6,737 nt of DNA, taken from an uncultured Eubacteriales bacterium. Its GTDB lineage: Bacteria > Bacillota > Clostridia > Oscillospirales > Oscillospiraceae. The DNA lies in NCBI GenBank assembly GCA_902475435.1, contig CABRZL010000103.1, forward strand, positions 1-6,737, in the 5' to 3' direction. Both the position numbers and the translations under genes were made by a program. Shown here one piece after another: positions 1 to 6,385 of the stretch. The notes beneath the pieces were generated by a model. The model did not search any database and had not been told where the DNA came from. It saw only the letters and a program-made list of their open reading frames with translations. How positions within the stretch are numbered: position 1 is the first letter of the stretch; each line of letters opens with the position of its first letter.

Positions 1-107
1 TCACCGAGGAACTGAAAGCCCGTGACCCCATGCGCTGGGTGGGGCTGATGAATACGCTGAAAGCACAGGCGGAGGAAATTGTGCTGACAGAGCTGATTTA
101 TCAATAG
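1..107 (+). CDS. TnpV-like transposon protein, C-terminal fragment
   Basis: An open frame enters from the left edge. Complete codons start at base 3 and give 34 residues to TAG at 105-107. The fragment reads TEELKARDPMRWVGLMNTL followed by an Ala/Glu-rich helix ending in LTELIYQ. From memory, this tail matches the C-terminus of the TnpV family, small proteins of unknown biochemical role carried by clostridial conjugative transposons. The start and most of the protein lie outside the window. A strong terminator begins 10 bases after the stop, so this transcription unit closes here and is separate from the regulator operon downstream. Its value is mainly as a marker that the window lies within a mobile-element backbone. 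The family assignment rests on a short tail and is probable, not certain. Confidence 0.7.
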   Translation, partial: TEELKARDPMRWVGLMNTLKAQAEEIVLTELIYQ

Positions 108-117
108 CTCTTTTACA

Positions 118-153
118 AGCGGAGGCTGCTATTTGCGGCCTCTGTTTGTTTTT
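118..153 (+). terminator. Rho-independent terminator after the TnpV-like gene
   Basis: GAGGCTGC (122-129) pairs with GCGGCCTC (135-142) around a 5-base loop, with one G-T wobble. The stem can extend outward through C120-G144 and wobbles. The T-rich tract TTTGTTTTT follows at 145-153. It insulates the upstream gene from the promoter at 177-205. Confidence 0.85.
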
Positions 154-176
154 ACGCTTTCGACATATCTCATGCC

Positions 177-205
177 TTGTATTCTTCGAGATAATGAAAT
201 ATAAT
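177..205 (+). promoter_or_regulatory. Promoter of operon 1 (P1)
   Basis: A -35 TTGTAT (177-182) and a perfect -10 TATAAT (200-205) are separated by 17 bases, which fits a housekeeping sigma factor. The predicted start near base 212 leaves a leader of about 19 nt before the ATG at 231. The -10 lies in a tandem 10-bp repeat: ATAATGAAAT (191-200) followed by ATAATGAAAA (201-210). TTCGACATA (159-167) and TTCGAGATA (185-193) form an 8/9-matching direct repeat around the -35. They could be operator half-sites, but this is speculative. Confidence 0.7.
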
Positions 206-230
206 GAAAAATGTTGTCGGAGGTGCGAAT

Positions 231-416
231 ATGGACTACATGACACTCAAAGAGGCAAGTGAGAGATGGGGCGTTTCGTCCCGCCAAGTCAACTATTACT
301 GCGTTGAGGGGCGTATCCCCGGCGCTGTGAAAATGGCCGGTGTTTGGCTGCTCCCCAAGGAGGCAGTCAAACCTACCGATAGACGATATAAAGACCCGAA
401 AGGAACAGAGGAATGA
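231..416 (+). CDS. Small helix-turn-helix DNA-binding protein
   Basis: This 61-residue protein has a MerR/excisionase-type winged HTH (HTH_17-like). The sequence MTLKEASERWGVSSRQVNYY is followed by EGRIPGAVKMAGVWLLPKEA, the usual helix-turn-helix plus wing, ending in a charged Lys/Arg/Glu tail. It has no effector domain. The start at 231 is chosen because GGAGG (219-223) lies 7 bases upstream. The alternative ATG at 204 overlaps the -10 box and would precede the transcription start. It is the first gene of operon 1, and its TGA (414-416) overlaps the response regulator ATG (413-415), so the two are probably translationally coupled. Proteins of this type bind DNA as repressors, excisionases or activators. 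Its position suggests local control of the operon, but an element-maintenance role is also possible. The fold is well supported and the target is unknown. Confidence 0.85.
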   Translation: MDYMTLKEASERWGVSSRQVNYYCVEGRIPGAVKMAGVWLLPKEAVKPTDRRYKDPKGTEE

Positions 417-1099
417 GAATATTAGTTGTAGAGGATGATTTGACCCTGAGCGCAGGGGTATGTTTTGAGTTGGACTGTAACGGCTATTTATCCGTTGCCG
501 CTTATAATTGCAAAAAGGCAACGCAGCTTATTCAAAATGACCATTTTGATTTGGCCATTTTAGATGTAAATTTGCCGGATGGAAATGGATTTGATTTGTG
601 CCGGGAGTTTAAGGCTGTATGGCCGGAGCTGCCCGTTATTTTTCTCACGGCCAATGACCTTGAAACGGATGTGCTGAATGGTTTTGATATGGGGGCTGAA
701 GATTATGTGACAAAGCCGTTCAACATGAAAATACTCATGCGGCGCGTTGAAGTAGCACTCCGCAGAAAGACAGCGGCGGAGCAGCAGCCTTCCAACCGTT
801 GGAGCGATGGTTTTCTCACACTGGATTTCAGTAAACTTACTGCGGTTCGGGGTGGCGAAAAAATCGTTGTTACCTCCAACGAATATAAACTATTGAAAGC
901 CCTGATCGAGAATGCCGGGAACATCCTGACAAGGCAAACGCTGTTGGAGCGGCTTTGGGATAGGGAAGGGATCTTTGTGGACGACCATGCGCTGACTGCC
1001 ACAATCAACCGCCTAAGAGCCAAGATCGAGGACGAGACCCATACCTACATCAAAACAGTGCGCGGCATGGGCTATGCGTGGATGGGGGCGGCAAAATGA
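413..1099 (+). CDS. OmpR/PhoB-family response regulator
   Basis: This 228-residue two-component regulator has a normal length for the family. Residues 1-115 form the receiver domain: acidic pocket E7-D8-D9, phospho-acceptor D51 in LAILDVNLPDGNGF, switch T79 in IFLTAND, and K101 in the YVTKPF motif. All the key residues are present. After a short linker, residues ~127-226 form the winged-helix DNA-binding domain, with SNEYKLLKAL, the recognition region DDHALTATINRLRAKIE, and the C-terminal wing TVRGMGYAW. The ATG overlaps the previous stop (ATGA), with AAAGGA (399-404) 8 bases upstream. The stop overlaps the kinase start in the same way. It is the obvious partner of the adjacent kinase. The likely targets are the direct repeats ahead of the permease gene and perhaps its own promoter, which is inference. 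The physiological signal cannot be read from the sequence. Confidence 0.95.
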   Translation: MRILVVEDDLTLSAGVCFELDCNGYLSVAAYNCKKATQLIQNDHFDLAILDVNLPDGNGFDLCREFKAVWPELPVIFLTANDLETDVLNGFDMGAEDYVTKPFNMKILMRRVEVALRRKTAAEQQPSNRWSDGFLTLDFSKLTAVRGGEKIVVTSNEYKLLKALIENAGNILTRQTLLERLWDREGIFVDDHALTATINRLRAKIEDETHTYIKTVRGMGYAWMGAAK

Positions 1100-2115
1100 A
1101 AGAGACTCGTCTGACAGGATTTTGCCGGAGGCTGCTTTTAGGTCTTGCTTTTTGCGCTGGAATGATTGGACTTTTCTTTACTTACATTCCCGAAGAACTG
1201 ATACGCAGCTTTCTGTTTGTTTTCTGCGGTATTGTCGTTCTTGCAACCGTACTTTGGGCCGTTTGGCAAAGCCGTCAGCTTTCCGATTTTTCCAACGATG
1301 TCTGCGAAACGGTGGACACTTTGATGGAGGGCCGGGAACTTCAAAACTTCTCACCCTATGAAGAAACAGCTTTCTCCAAAGTACAGGAAAAGTTGCTGCA
1401 ATACTATGAGAAAATGAAAGAAGAACGACAGCAAAGCATACAGGACAAGCAGACCATTCAAGAATTAGTCAGCGACATATCCCATCAGGTGAAAACGCCG
1501 ACGGCAAATATCCAGATGATCACCGGCATTTTGAGCGAACATGAATTGCCCCGTGAGAAACAAAGCGAATTTCTAAACCTGATGGCTGTGCAAATCAATA
1601 AATTGGACTTTTTAATGCAATCGCTGATTAAAATGTCCCGATTGGAAACTGGAACTTTTGTTTTGCACCCCGAAGAAGCCGGATTGAGTAATACGATTGC
1701 AAGGGCCATGAGTACGGTGCTGGCAAAGGCAGAAAAGAAGCATATTCAGCTTTCGGCAGACTGTGACAGCGAATTGACCGTGAAGCACGATCCGAAATGG
1801 ACGGCAGAGGCCATTGGCAATATTCTAGACAATGCGGTAAAATACACGCCGGAGGGCGGGACAATCAGCGTTTCCGTCCGGCCGTGGCAGTTTTATACCC
1901 GAATTGATATAAGCGACACCGGGATCGGTATTGAGGAAGAAAACTATAACGCTGTATTTCAGCGTTTTTACCGGGCCGAAGAAGTAGCCGCAGAAGAAGG
2001 CGTTGGTCTGGGCTTATATCTGGCAAGAGGCATCATTACCCGGCAAAATGGCTATATCACAGTAAAATCAAAAAAAGGCGAAGGAAGTACGTTTTCCGTG
2101 TTTCTGTTAAGCTGA
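1096..2115 (+). CDS. Short-loop sensor histidine kinase
   Basis: This 339-residue membrane kinase starts at 1096, where ATG overlaps the regulator stop and GGGGG (1084-1088) lies 7 bases upstream. An in-frame ATG at 1078 would add six residues without a good RBS. Two transmembrane helices (residues ~13-31 and ~37-58) are joined by a loop of only about five residues (PEELI), so there is no periplasmic-type sensor domain. A coiled-coil-like linker leads to the dimerization helix with H130 in SDISHQVKTPT. The ATPase domain has the N-box NILDNAVKYTPEGG (242-255), G1 DTGIG (274-278), F-box FQRFYR and G2 GVGLGL (302-307). All catalytic motifs are intact. This topology resembles intramembrane-sensing kinases, which commonly sit beside FtsX-type ABC transporters and sense them or cell-envelope damage. 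That function is inferred from topology and context. Confidence 0.93.
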   Translation: MKETRLTGFCRRLLLGLAFCAGMIGLFFTYIPEELIRSFLFVFCGIVVLATVLWAVWQSRQLSDFSNDVCETVDTLMEGRELQNFSPYEETAFSKVQEKLLQYYEKMKEERQQSIQDKQTIQELVSDISHQVKTPTANIQMITGILSEHELPREKQSEFLNLMAVQINKLDFLMQSLIKMSRLETGTFVLHPEEAGLSNTIARAMSTVLAKAEKKHIQLSADCDSELTVKHDPKWTAEAIGNILDNAVKYTPEGGTISVSVRPWQFYTRIDISDTGIGIEEENYNAVFQRFYRAEEVAAEEGVGLGLYLARGIITRQNGYITVKSKKGEGSTFSVFLLS

Positions 2116-2128
2116 TAGGGATGGAATT

Positions 2129-2791
2129 ATGGATATTGTAGAAATACGACACTTGAAGAAATACTTTCAGGACGGCCCGCAGGTAGTCAAGGCGTTGGAT
2201 GGGATTGACCTGTCCATCGAAAAGGGAAAATTCACGGCCATTGTAGGCGCGTCCGGCTCCGGCAAAACAACACTGTTAAACTCGATTGCTGGTCTGTATC
2301 AGCCTACGGAGGGAACTGTAATCGTTGACGGGCTTGACTTATCCAAAATGGATGAAGAACAGCTTACAGTATTCCGGCGCAGAAAAATCGGTTTTGTCTT
2401 TCAAGGGTACAATCTGGTGCCTGAACTGACAATTCGGGAAAACATTATTTTCCCGCTGGCCCTCGATGACTCCCGGCACGATACAGAGTATTTTTCCCAG
2501 CTTGTTCATTTGCTGGGATTGGACGGCCATTTAGACGATTACCCCTATATGCTTTCCGGCGGGGCGCAGCAGTGTACGGCGATTGCAAGGGCGCTGATTA
2601 CAAAGCCATCCATTGTCCTTGCTGACGAACCTACCGGCAGCTTTGACATTAAAACAACACAGAATGTTGCAGGGCTGCTGAAAATGACTGCCGCAACCTT
2701 CCATCAGACATTGGTTGTAATTACCCACAATCTGGATTTGGCCCAGCTTGCAGATCGGGTGGTTCGGCTGCAAGATGGAAAAATTGTATAG
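2129..2791 (+). CDS. ABC transporter ATPase 1, atypical signature motif
   Basis: This 220-residue MacB/LolD-type ATP-binding subunit starts 13 bases after the kinase stop, with AGGG 8 bases before the ATG. Walker A is GASGSGKT (40-47), the Q-loop is Q92 in FVFQGYN, Walker B is SIVLADE with D166 and E167, and the switch histidine is H200 in ITHN. The signature region is unusual. It reads LSGGAQQCTAIARA (142-155), where the family, including ATPase 2 downstream, has LSGGQQQRVAIARA; the usual Gln and Arg are replaced by Ala and Cys. By eye it is about 55% identical to ATPase 2 over 200 aligned residues. It is the last gene of operon 1 and lies before a terminator, so it is co-transcribed with the sensor genes and not with the permease. 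It may pair with ATPase 2 on the shared permease or have a regulatory role. It looks intact and not like a pseudogene. Confidence 0.93.
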   Translation: MDIVEIRHLKKYFQDGPQVVKALDGIDLSIEKGKFTAIVGASGSGKTTLLNSIAGLYQPTEGTVIVDGLDLSKMDEEQLTVFRRRKIGFVFQGYNLVPELTIRENIIFPLALDDSRHDTEYFSQLVHLLGLDGHLDDYPYMLSGGAQQCTAIARALITKPSIVLADEPTGSFDIKTTQNVAGLLKMTAATFHQTLVVITHNLDLAQLADRVVRLQDGKIV

Positions 2792-2800
2792 CGGAGCTTG

Positions 2801-2826
2801 TGCGCCTGATGTTCAGGCGCATTTTT
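2801..2826 (+). terminator. Rho-independent terminator of operon 1
   Basis: TGCGCCTGA (2801-2809) pairs perfectly with TCAGGCGCA (2813-2821) across a 3-base loop, followed by TTTTT (2822-2826). It lies 9 bases after the ATPase 1 stop and splits the two transporter halves into separate transcription units. Confidence 0.92.
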
Positions 2827-2838
2827 AATATCATAATT

Positions 2839-2876
2839 TTGTGACATTCGCGTGCCCGAATTGTGACATTGTGATG
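2839..2876 (+). repeat. Direct repeats, probable response-regulator operator
   Basis: TTGTGACATT occurs twice without mismatch, at 2839-2848 and 2861-2870, with starts 22 bases apart, so both copies face the same side of the helix. A further partial unit, TTGTGATG (2869-2876), abuts the second copy. The second copy contains the -35 box of P2 and the first lies about 20 bp upstream of it. OmpR-family regulators bind direct repeats in this kind of position, so the regulator encoded at 413-1099 is the natural candidate. That assignment is inference. Confidence 0.7.
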
Positions 2877-2889
2877 CTATCCTTATATT
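2861..2889 (+). promoter_or_regulatory. Promoter of the permease-ATPase 2 operon (P2)
   Basis: A -35 TTGTGA (2861-2866, 4/6 consensus) and a -10 TATATT (2884-2889, 5/6) are separated by 17 bases. It lies after the operon 1 terminator and before the AAGGAGG of the permease gene. The imperfect -35 embedded in a repeated motif suits an activated promoter. Confidence 0.72.
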
Positions 2890-2915
2890 CAGAAACAGGC
2901 AAGGAGGAACACGCA

Positions 2916-5501
2916 ATGAAGAATATGCTGAGTGTTCTTGCTGGGCGCAGTTTTCGCGCCAGCAAGATGCGAAACTTGATTGCGGTGCTGGCAATCATGC
3001 TGACCGCAATCCTATTTACTACTGTTACTACCATCGGCATGGGGGCTATGGACTCCATGACCCTGACCATGCAGATGCTGAAAGGCAGCCGTTCAGACGG
3101 CGACTTCCGTAACATGACCGCTGAACAGTATGAGGCGTTAGCGGATGCTGACTTCATCCAAGAATACGGTCTGCGGATGCCCGTAGGCTTCTTGACAAAT
3201 ACCAACCGTCACAACATTGAATTTGATGTGCTGGACGAAACACAGGCCGATTTGACCTTCTGCGCTCCCAGCCACGGCAATATTCCGCAGGCAGAAAATG
3301 AAATCGTGACTTCGGATGCGGCTTTGAGAGATTTGGGTGTGGAGCCGGAAGTGGGCGCTGCTGTTACCATTGCCTTTACCGCGCATGGACAGGAATATCA
3401 AATGGACATGGTTGTGTCCGGCTGGTTTGAGGCTACCAACGACCAGATCAGTATGATGTGGGCTGGAACAGCGTTCCGGGACGCACATCCTGACATTTTC
3501 CAATTTACCTACGATCAAGACAGGGATACCGCTGGCACCTATTATTCCGATTTTATCGCCACAAGCACTGTGGGACTTCAAGAGAACATAGATCATTGGG
3601 TGCGCCAGATGGGCGGCGACCCGGATTCCAACAATTCCGATACTATGTCCGGCGTAGTCAACACCATGACCAATCCTACATTTGAGCCGACGACGATCCT
3701 GCTGGGGGCGGTTGTGATTATCCTGTTCATTCTCTGCGGTTATCTGTTGATCTACAATGTATTCGATATTGCGGTCATGCAGGAAATTCGCCGCTATGGC
3801 CTGTACCGTACTGTCGGCATGAGCAAGCGGCAGGTGAAAAAGCTGATAAACCGGCAGGCGCTATGGCTGTCTTGTATTGGTATCCCACTGGGCCTGTTGG
3901 TTGGTTACTTTATTGGAAAAGCGACTTTACCAAGAGTCATGAGCATCCTTTCCAGCAGTTATGAAAATGTTGCTATCAATGTGGAGCCTTCTCCGATTAT
4001 CTTCGTTGGGGCTGCTATCCTCGCCGCGTTGACCGTTTTTCTCTCTACAAGAAAGCCTGTCCGCGTGGCTGCCAATATCCCGCCGATTGAAGCGTTCCGC
4101 TATGTGGAGGTAGCAACAGGGAAAAAGACCACAAAGAAAAGCACTGCCGGCACCAGTCTGCCCCGGCTGGCCTGGTCAAATTTAGGCCGCAATAAGCGGC
4201 GCTCCGCCTTCATTGTGGCCTCGTTGACCCTCTGCGTTGTACTGCTGAACTGCATGGGTATCGTTGCGGAAAGTGTAGACATTGAGAAGCAGGTGTCATA
4301 CAGCATCCGCACCGACTTCGCTGTTGTGAACGCTGCCAGCACAAACGGTATGGAAGGTTTTACCCGCCGTGAACAGGGACTGAGTACGGAAGTGATAGAC
4401 GCAATCAATGCACAGCCTGGTGTAAGCGGTGCTTCGGCCATTTATAAAAACACTTTGGATGACAGCAATGTGACCTATGACTTCCCGGTGGAATTTGCCT
4501 ACAACGATACGGATACGGATTCCGGTATTCCCTCTGCGTACACCGATGGAGGTATTCGTTTTCAGTTAGGAGATGACGGCCACGCACTTTGCAATGTCTA
4601 TGGGATGGAAGAAGTTGCCCTTACCAGAATGGACTTACAAGAGGGCGAAACGGATGCTCACACACTTTATGAGCAGATGATGAATGGCGAGGGTGTCTTG
4701 CTGGGAGTACAGTCCGACATGGGAACTTCCGTTTTGTTTCCCGACTTTGATTTGTTGGATGTAGGAGATGTAATCACTGTCTATAAAAACGGCGAGCCTG
4801 TTATGGAACTCCCCATATTGGCAAAAGCGGCACTCAACGGAGATGATGAGGAAATCGGCTATACCACCAATGGGCCGTTGGAAGTAGGCGGTAACGGATT
4901 ATATCTGTACCTGCCCACAGCGGTTTACACGGAAATCTATGATGAGCCGGCTGTCTATAAATATTCCTTTAATGTAGAGGAAAGTCAGCGGGAGGCCATG
5001 ACGGACTTTTTGGAGGACTATGTAACAAATGTTGACCCCAGCTTGAACTACGCTTCTGCTGAAGATGCCCGTCAGGATGCTATGGCCACTCGTACCATGC
5101 TTCAATTCGTCGGCGGTCTGATTGGTATTATCTTTGGCGTGGCCGGTGTGCTGAACCTGACCAACACCATCATCACCACAATTCTGGCCCGCCGCCATGA
5201 ATTTGCCACCATGCAGAGCATCGGCATGACTACAAAGCAGTTGACCCGAATGATGATTTGGGAGGGTGTCTACTATGCCATCGGCGCGTGTATTGCCGGC
5301 CTGATTTTGTCTGTGGTACTGGCCTTTACGGTTGTGCGGGTACTCACGGGAAGCATTTGGTACTTTACATTCCACTTTACGCTTCTCCCCGCCGTGATTG
5401 CGTGTGTCGTGCTGTTGATCGTTGCCGCTATCGTGCCGGTGATCGCGCTGAGAGTTTTCAATAAGGGCAGCATCGTTGAAAAACTGCGTGTTGCTGAATA
5501 A
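2916..5501 (+). CDS. FtsX/MacB-type ABC permease with two FtsX halves
   Basis: This 861-residue membrane subunit starts at 2916, with AAGGAGG (2901-2907) 8 bases upstream. An in-frame ATG at 2841 lies inside the operator and upstream of P2, so it is rejected. Eight transmembrane segments are visible, at residues ~20-42, 258-283, 315-337, 359-377, 429-450, 727-757, 782-808 and 821-846. The order is TM, large extracellular domain (~45-257), three TMs, cytosolic linker, TM, second extracellular domain (~452-725), three TMs. The halves are homologous: each has an FtsX coupling segment, EIRRYGLYRTVGMSKRQ (290-306) and RRHEFATMQSIGMTTKQ (759-775). One chain therefore resembles a fused pair of 4-TM MacB/LolC subunits. 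BceB-type permeases instead have ten TMs and one large domain. Such transporters act mechanically on membrane or extracellular substrates such as peptides, lipoproteins or antibiotics; the substrate here is unknown. ATPase 2 follows after 21 bases. Confidence 0.93.
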   Translation: MKNMLSVLAGRSFRASKMRNLIAVLAIMLTAILFTTVTTIGMGAMDSMTLTMQMLKGSRSDGDFRNMTAEQYEALADADFIQEYGLRMPVGFLTNTNRHNIEFDVLDETQADLTFCAPSHGNIPQAENEIVTSDAALRDLGVEPEVGAAVTIAFTAHGQEYQMDMVVSGWFEATNDQISMMWAGTAFRDAHPDIFQFTYDQDRDTAGTYYSDFIATSTVGLQENIDHWVRQMGGDPDSNNSDTMSGVVNTMTNPTFEPTTILLGAVVIILFILCGYLLIYNVFDIAVMQEIRRYGLYRTVGMSKRQVKKLINRQALWLSCIGIPLGLLVGYFIGKATLPRVMSILSSSYENVAINVEPSPIIFVGAAILAALTVFLSTRKPVRVAANIPPIEAFRYVEVATGKKTTKKSTAGTSLPRLAWSNLGRNKRRSAFIVASLTLCVVLLNCMGIVAESVDIEKQVSYSIRTDFAVVNAASTNGMEGFTRREQGLSTEVIDAINAQPGVSGASAIYKNTLDDSNVTYDFPVEFAYNDTDTDSGIPSAYTDGGIRFQLGDDGHALCNVYGMEEVALTRMDLQEGETDAHTLYEQMMNGEGVLLGVQSDMGTSVLFPDFDLLDVGDVITVYKNGEPVMELPILAKAALNGDDEEIGYTTNGPLEVGGNGLYLYLPTAVYTEIYDEPAVYKYSFNVEESQREAMTDFLEDYVTNVDPSLNYASAEDARQDAMATRTMLQFVGGLIGIIFGVAGVLNLTNTIITTILARRHEFATMQSIGMTTKQLTRMMIWEGVYYAIGACIAGLILSVVLAFTVVRVLTGSIWYFTFHFTLLPAVIACVVLLIVAAIVPVIALRVFNKGSIVEKLRVAE

Positions 5502-5522
5502 TCGGATAAGGAGGATTTAACC

Positions 5523-6197
5523 ATGAGTGCAAATATCATTTTACAGGCAAAAGACCTGAAAAAATATTACGGAAAAGGTGAAACAGAGGTTCACGCGCTG
5601 GACGGTGTGAATTTGGAAATCGAAGCCGGAAAGTTTGTTGCCATCATCGGCACTTCCGGCTCCGGCAAATCCACCTTGCTGAATATGCTGGGCGGCCTTG
5701 ACAACCCCACTTCCGGGACTGTAACCATCGGCAACACGGAACTGTCCAAGCTGAAAGACGAACAGCTCACCGTGTTTCGCCGCCGCCGAATCGGCTTCAT
5801 CTTCCAGAACTATAACCTGATCCCCACCCTGAATGTTTGGGAAAATATTGTCTTTCCCATCGCGATGGACGGCCAGAAGCCGGACAAGAAATTTATCAAG
5901 GAAATCGTTCAGCTGCTGGGGCTGGAACAGAAGATCCACAGCCTGCCGAACAATCTCTCCGGCGGTCAGCAGCAGCGTGTGGCGATTGCCCGCGCCCTCG
6001 CCTCGAAACCTGACATCATTCTGGCTGACGAGCCTACGGGAAATCTGGACTCCAAGACCAGCGATAACGTGATCGCTTTGCTGCACATGACGAGCCAGAA
6101 ATTCCACCAGACCATTATTATGATTACCCACAACCCGGAGATCGCACAGATGACCGACCAGACCATCCGTATTGAGGATGGGCGGATCGTAAGCTGA
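5523..6197 (+). CDS. ABC transporter ATPase 2, canonical MacB/LolD type
   Basis: This 224-residue ATP-binding subunit starts at 5523, with AAGGAGG (5508-5514) 8 bases upstream and 21 bases after the permease stop, so the two genes form one operon. All motifs are canonical: Walker A GTSGSGKS (43-50), Q-loop Q95 in FIFQNYN, signature LSGGQQQRVAIARAL (145-159), Walker B DIILADE with D169 and E170, D-loop GNLD, and H203 in ITHN. It is the direct energy-coupling partner of the permease, which needs two such domains. It may act as a homodimer or share the permease with ATPase 1. No U-tract terminator follows the stop at once. The first convincing one on this strand is at 6519-6553, so the transcript probably runs through the structured leader region downstream. 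Confidence 0.95.
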   Translation: MSANIILQAKDLKKYYGKGETEVHALDGVNLEIEAGKFVAIIGTSGSGKSTLLNMLGGLDNPTSGTVTIGNTELSKLKDEQLTVFRRRRIGFIFQNYNLIPTLNVWENIVFPIAMDGQKPDKKFIKEIVQLLGLEQKIHSLPNNLSGGQQQRVAIARALASKPDIILADEPTGNLDSKTSDNVIALLHMTSQKFHQTIIMITHNPEIAQMTDQTIRIEDGRIVS

Positions 6198-6269
6198 TTA
6201 TAACCGATATGCGATTTATCTGCCGGGCGACGGCAAAAGAAAAAAGCCGTCGTACAGCAGGCAATCGCC

Positions 6270-6359
6270 ATGCCCTATACTCGACCTTACGGCGGCTTTG
6301 AACAAATCAAGGCCGCCGTTCCTTATGCCCTCGACAAAGGAGTGACGCTTATGCGCTGA
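6270..6359 (+). CDS. Candidate 29-residue leader peptide
   Basis: ATG at 6270 is preceded at 8 bases by AGCAGG (6256-6261, 5/6 of AGGAGG) and opens 29 codons to TGA at 6357-6359. The peptide begins MPYTRPYGGFEQIKAAVPYA and ends DKGVTLMR. It has no recognisable domain. Two facts suggest a regulatory leader over a functional protein. Codons 7-11 and 13-17 are the two arms of a strong hairpin. The stop lies one base before segment 3 of a second structure that surrounds the next SD. A strong internal SD (AAAGGAG, 6336-6342) precedes Met28, so the last two codons can also be translated alone. Translation itself is unproven, and the frame could be fortuitous in a conserved non-coding RNA. Confidence 0.45.
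   Translation: MPYTRPYGGFEQIKAAVPYALDKGVTLMR
6289..6319 (+). promoter_or_regulatory. Leader hairpin, segments 1 and 2
   Basis: ACGGCGGCTTTG (6289-6300) pairs with CAAGGCCGCCGT (6308-6319) over 12 bp with one G-U wobble and a 7-base loop. No T-tract follows, so it is not an intrinsic terminator. Segment 2 can pair instead with the near copy of segment 1 at 6361-6371. Confidence 0.75.
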
Positions 6360-6360
6360 C

Positions 6361-6385
6361 ACGGCGGCTTTAGGAGGGAGCCGCC
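6361..6385 (+). promoter_or_regulatory. SD-sequestering hairpin, segments 3 and 4
   Basis: GGCGGCT (6363-6369) pairs perfectly with AGCCGCC (6379-6385). The 9-base loop holds AGGAGGG (6372-6378), the SD for the ATG at 6386. ACGGCGGCTTT (6361-6371) repeats segment 1 (6289-6299) exactly, so it competes with segment 1 for segment 2 at 6308-6319. Confidence 0.7.

Noticed and set aside
166..193. Inverted repeat TATCTC/GAGATA at P1
   Set aside because: The arms are only 6 bp with a 16-base spacer, which is expected by chance at this length. The direct repeat at the same place is a better candidate.
204..230. Upstream ATG start giving a 70-residue HTH protein
   Set aside because: The ATG overlaps the -10 box TATAAT and precedes the expected transcription start. 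The ATG at 231 has GGAGG at the right distance.
1078..1095. Upstream ATG start for the kinase
   Set aside because: It has no good RBS. The ATG at 1096 forms an ATGA overlap with the regulator stop and has GGGGG 7 bases upstream.
2841..2915. Upstream ATG start for the permease (25 extra residues)
   Set aside because: It lies within the direct repeats and before P2. The added residues are not like a signal or membrane segment, and the ATG at 2916 has AAGGAGG at 8 bases.
2916..5501. Permease as a true BceB-type protein
   Set aside because: It has about eight TMs with two large extracellular domains and two FtsX halves, not ten TMs with one large domain, so no bce gene symbol was given.
5541..6131. 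196-codon minus-strand ORF opposite ATPase 2
   Set aside because: It is antisense to a canonical ABC ATPase, whose codon bias keeps the opposite frame open. It has no RBS support and no domain.
6228..6252. Hairpin CGACGGC/GCCGTCG after ATPase 2 as a terminator
   Set aside because: The stem is only 7 bp with an 11-base A-rich loop, and no T-tract follows on either strand.
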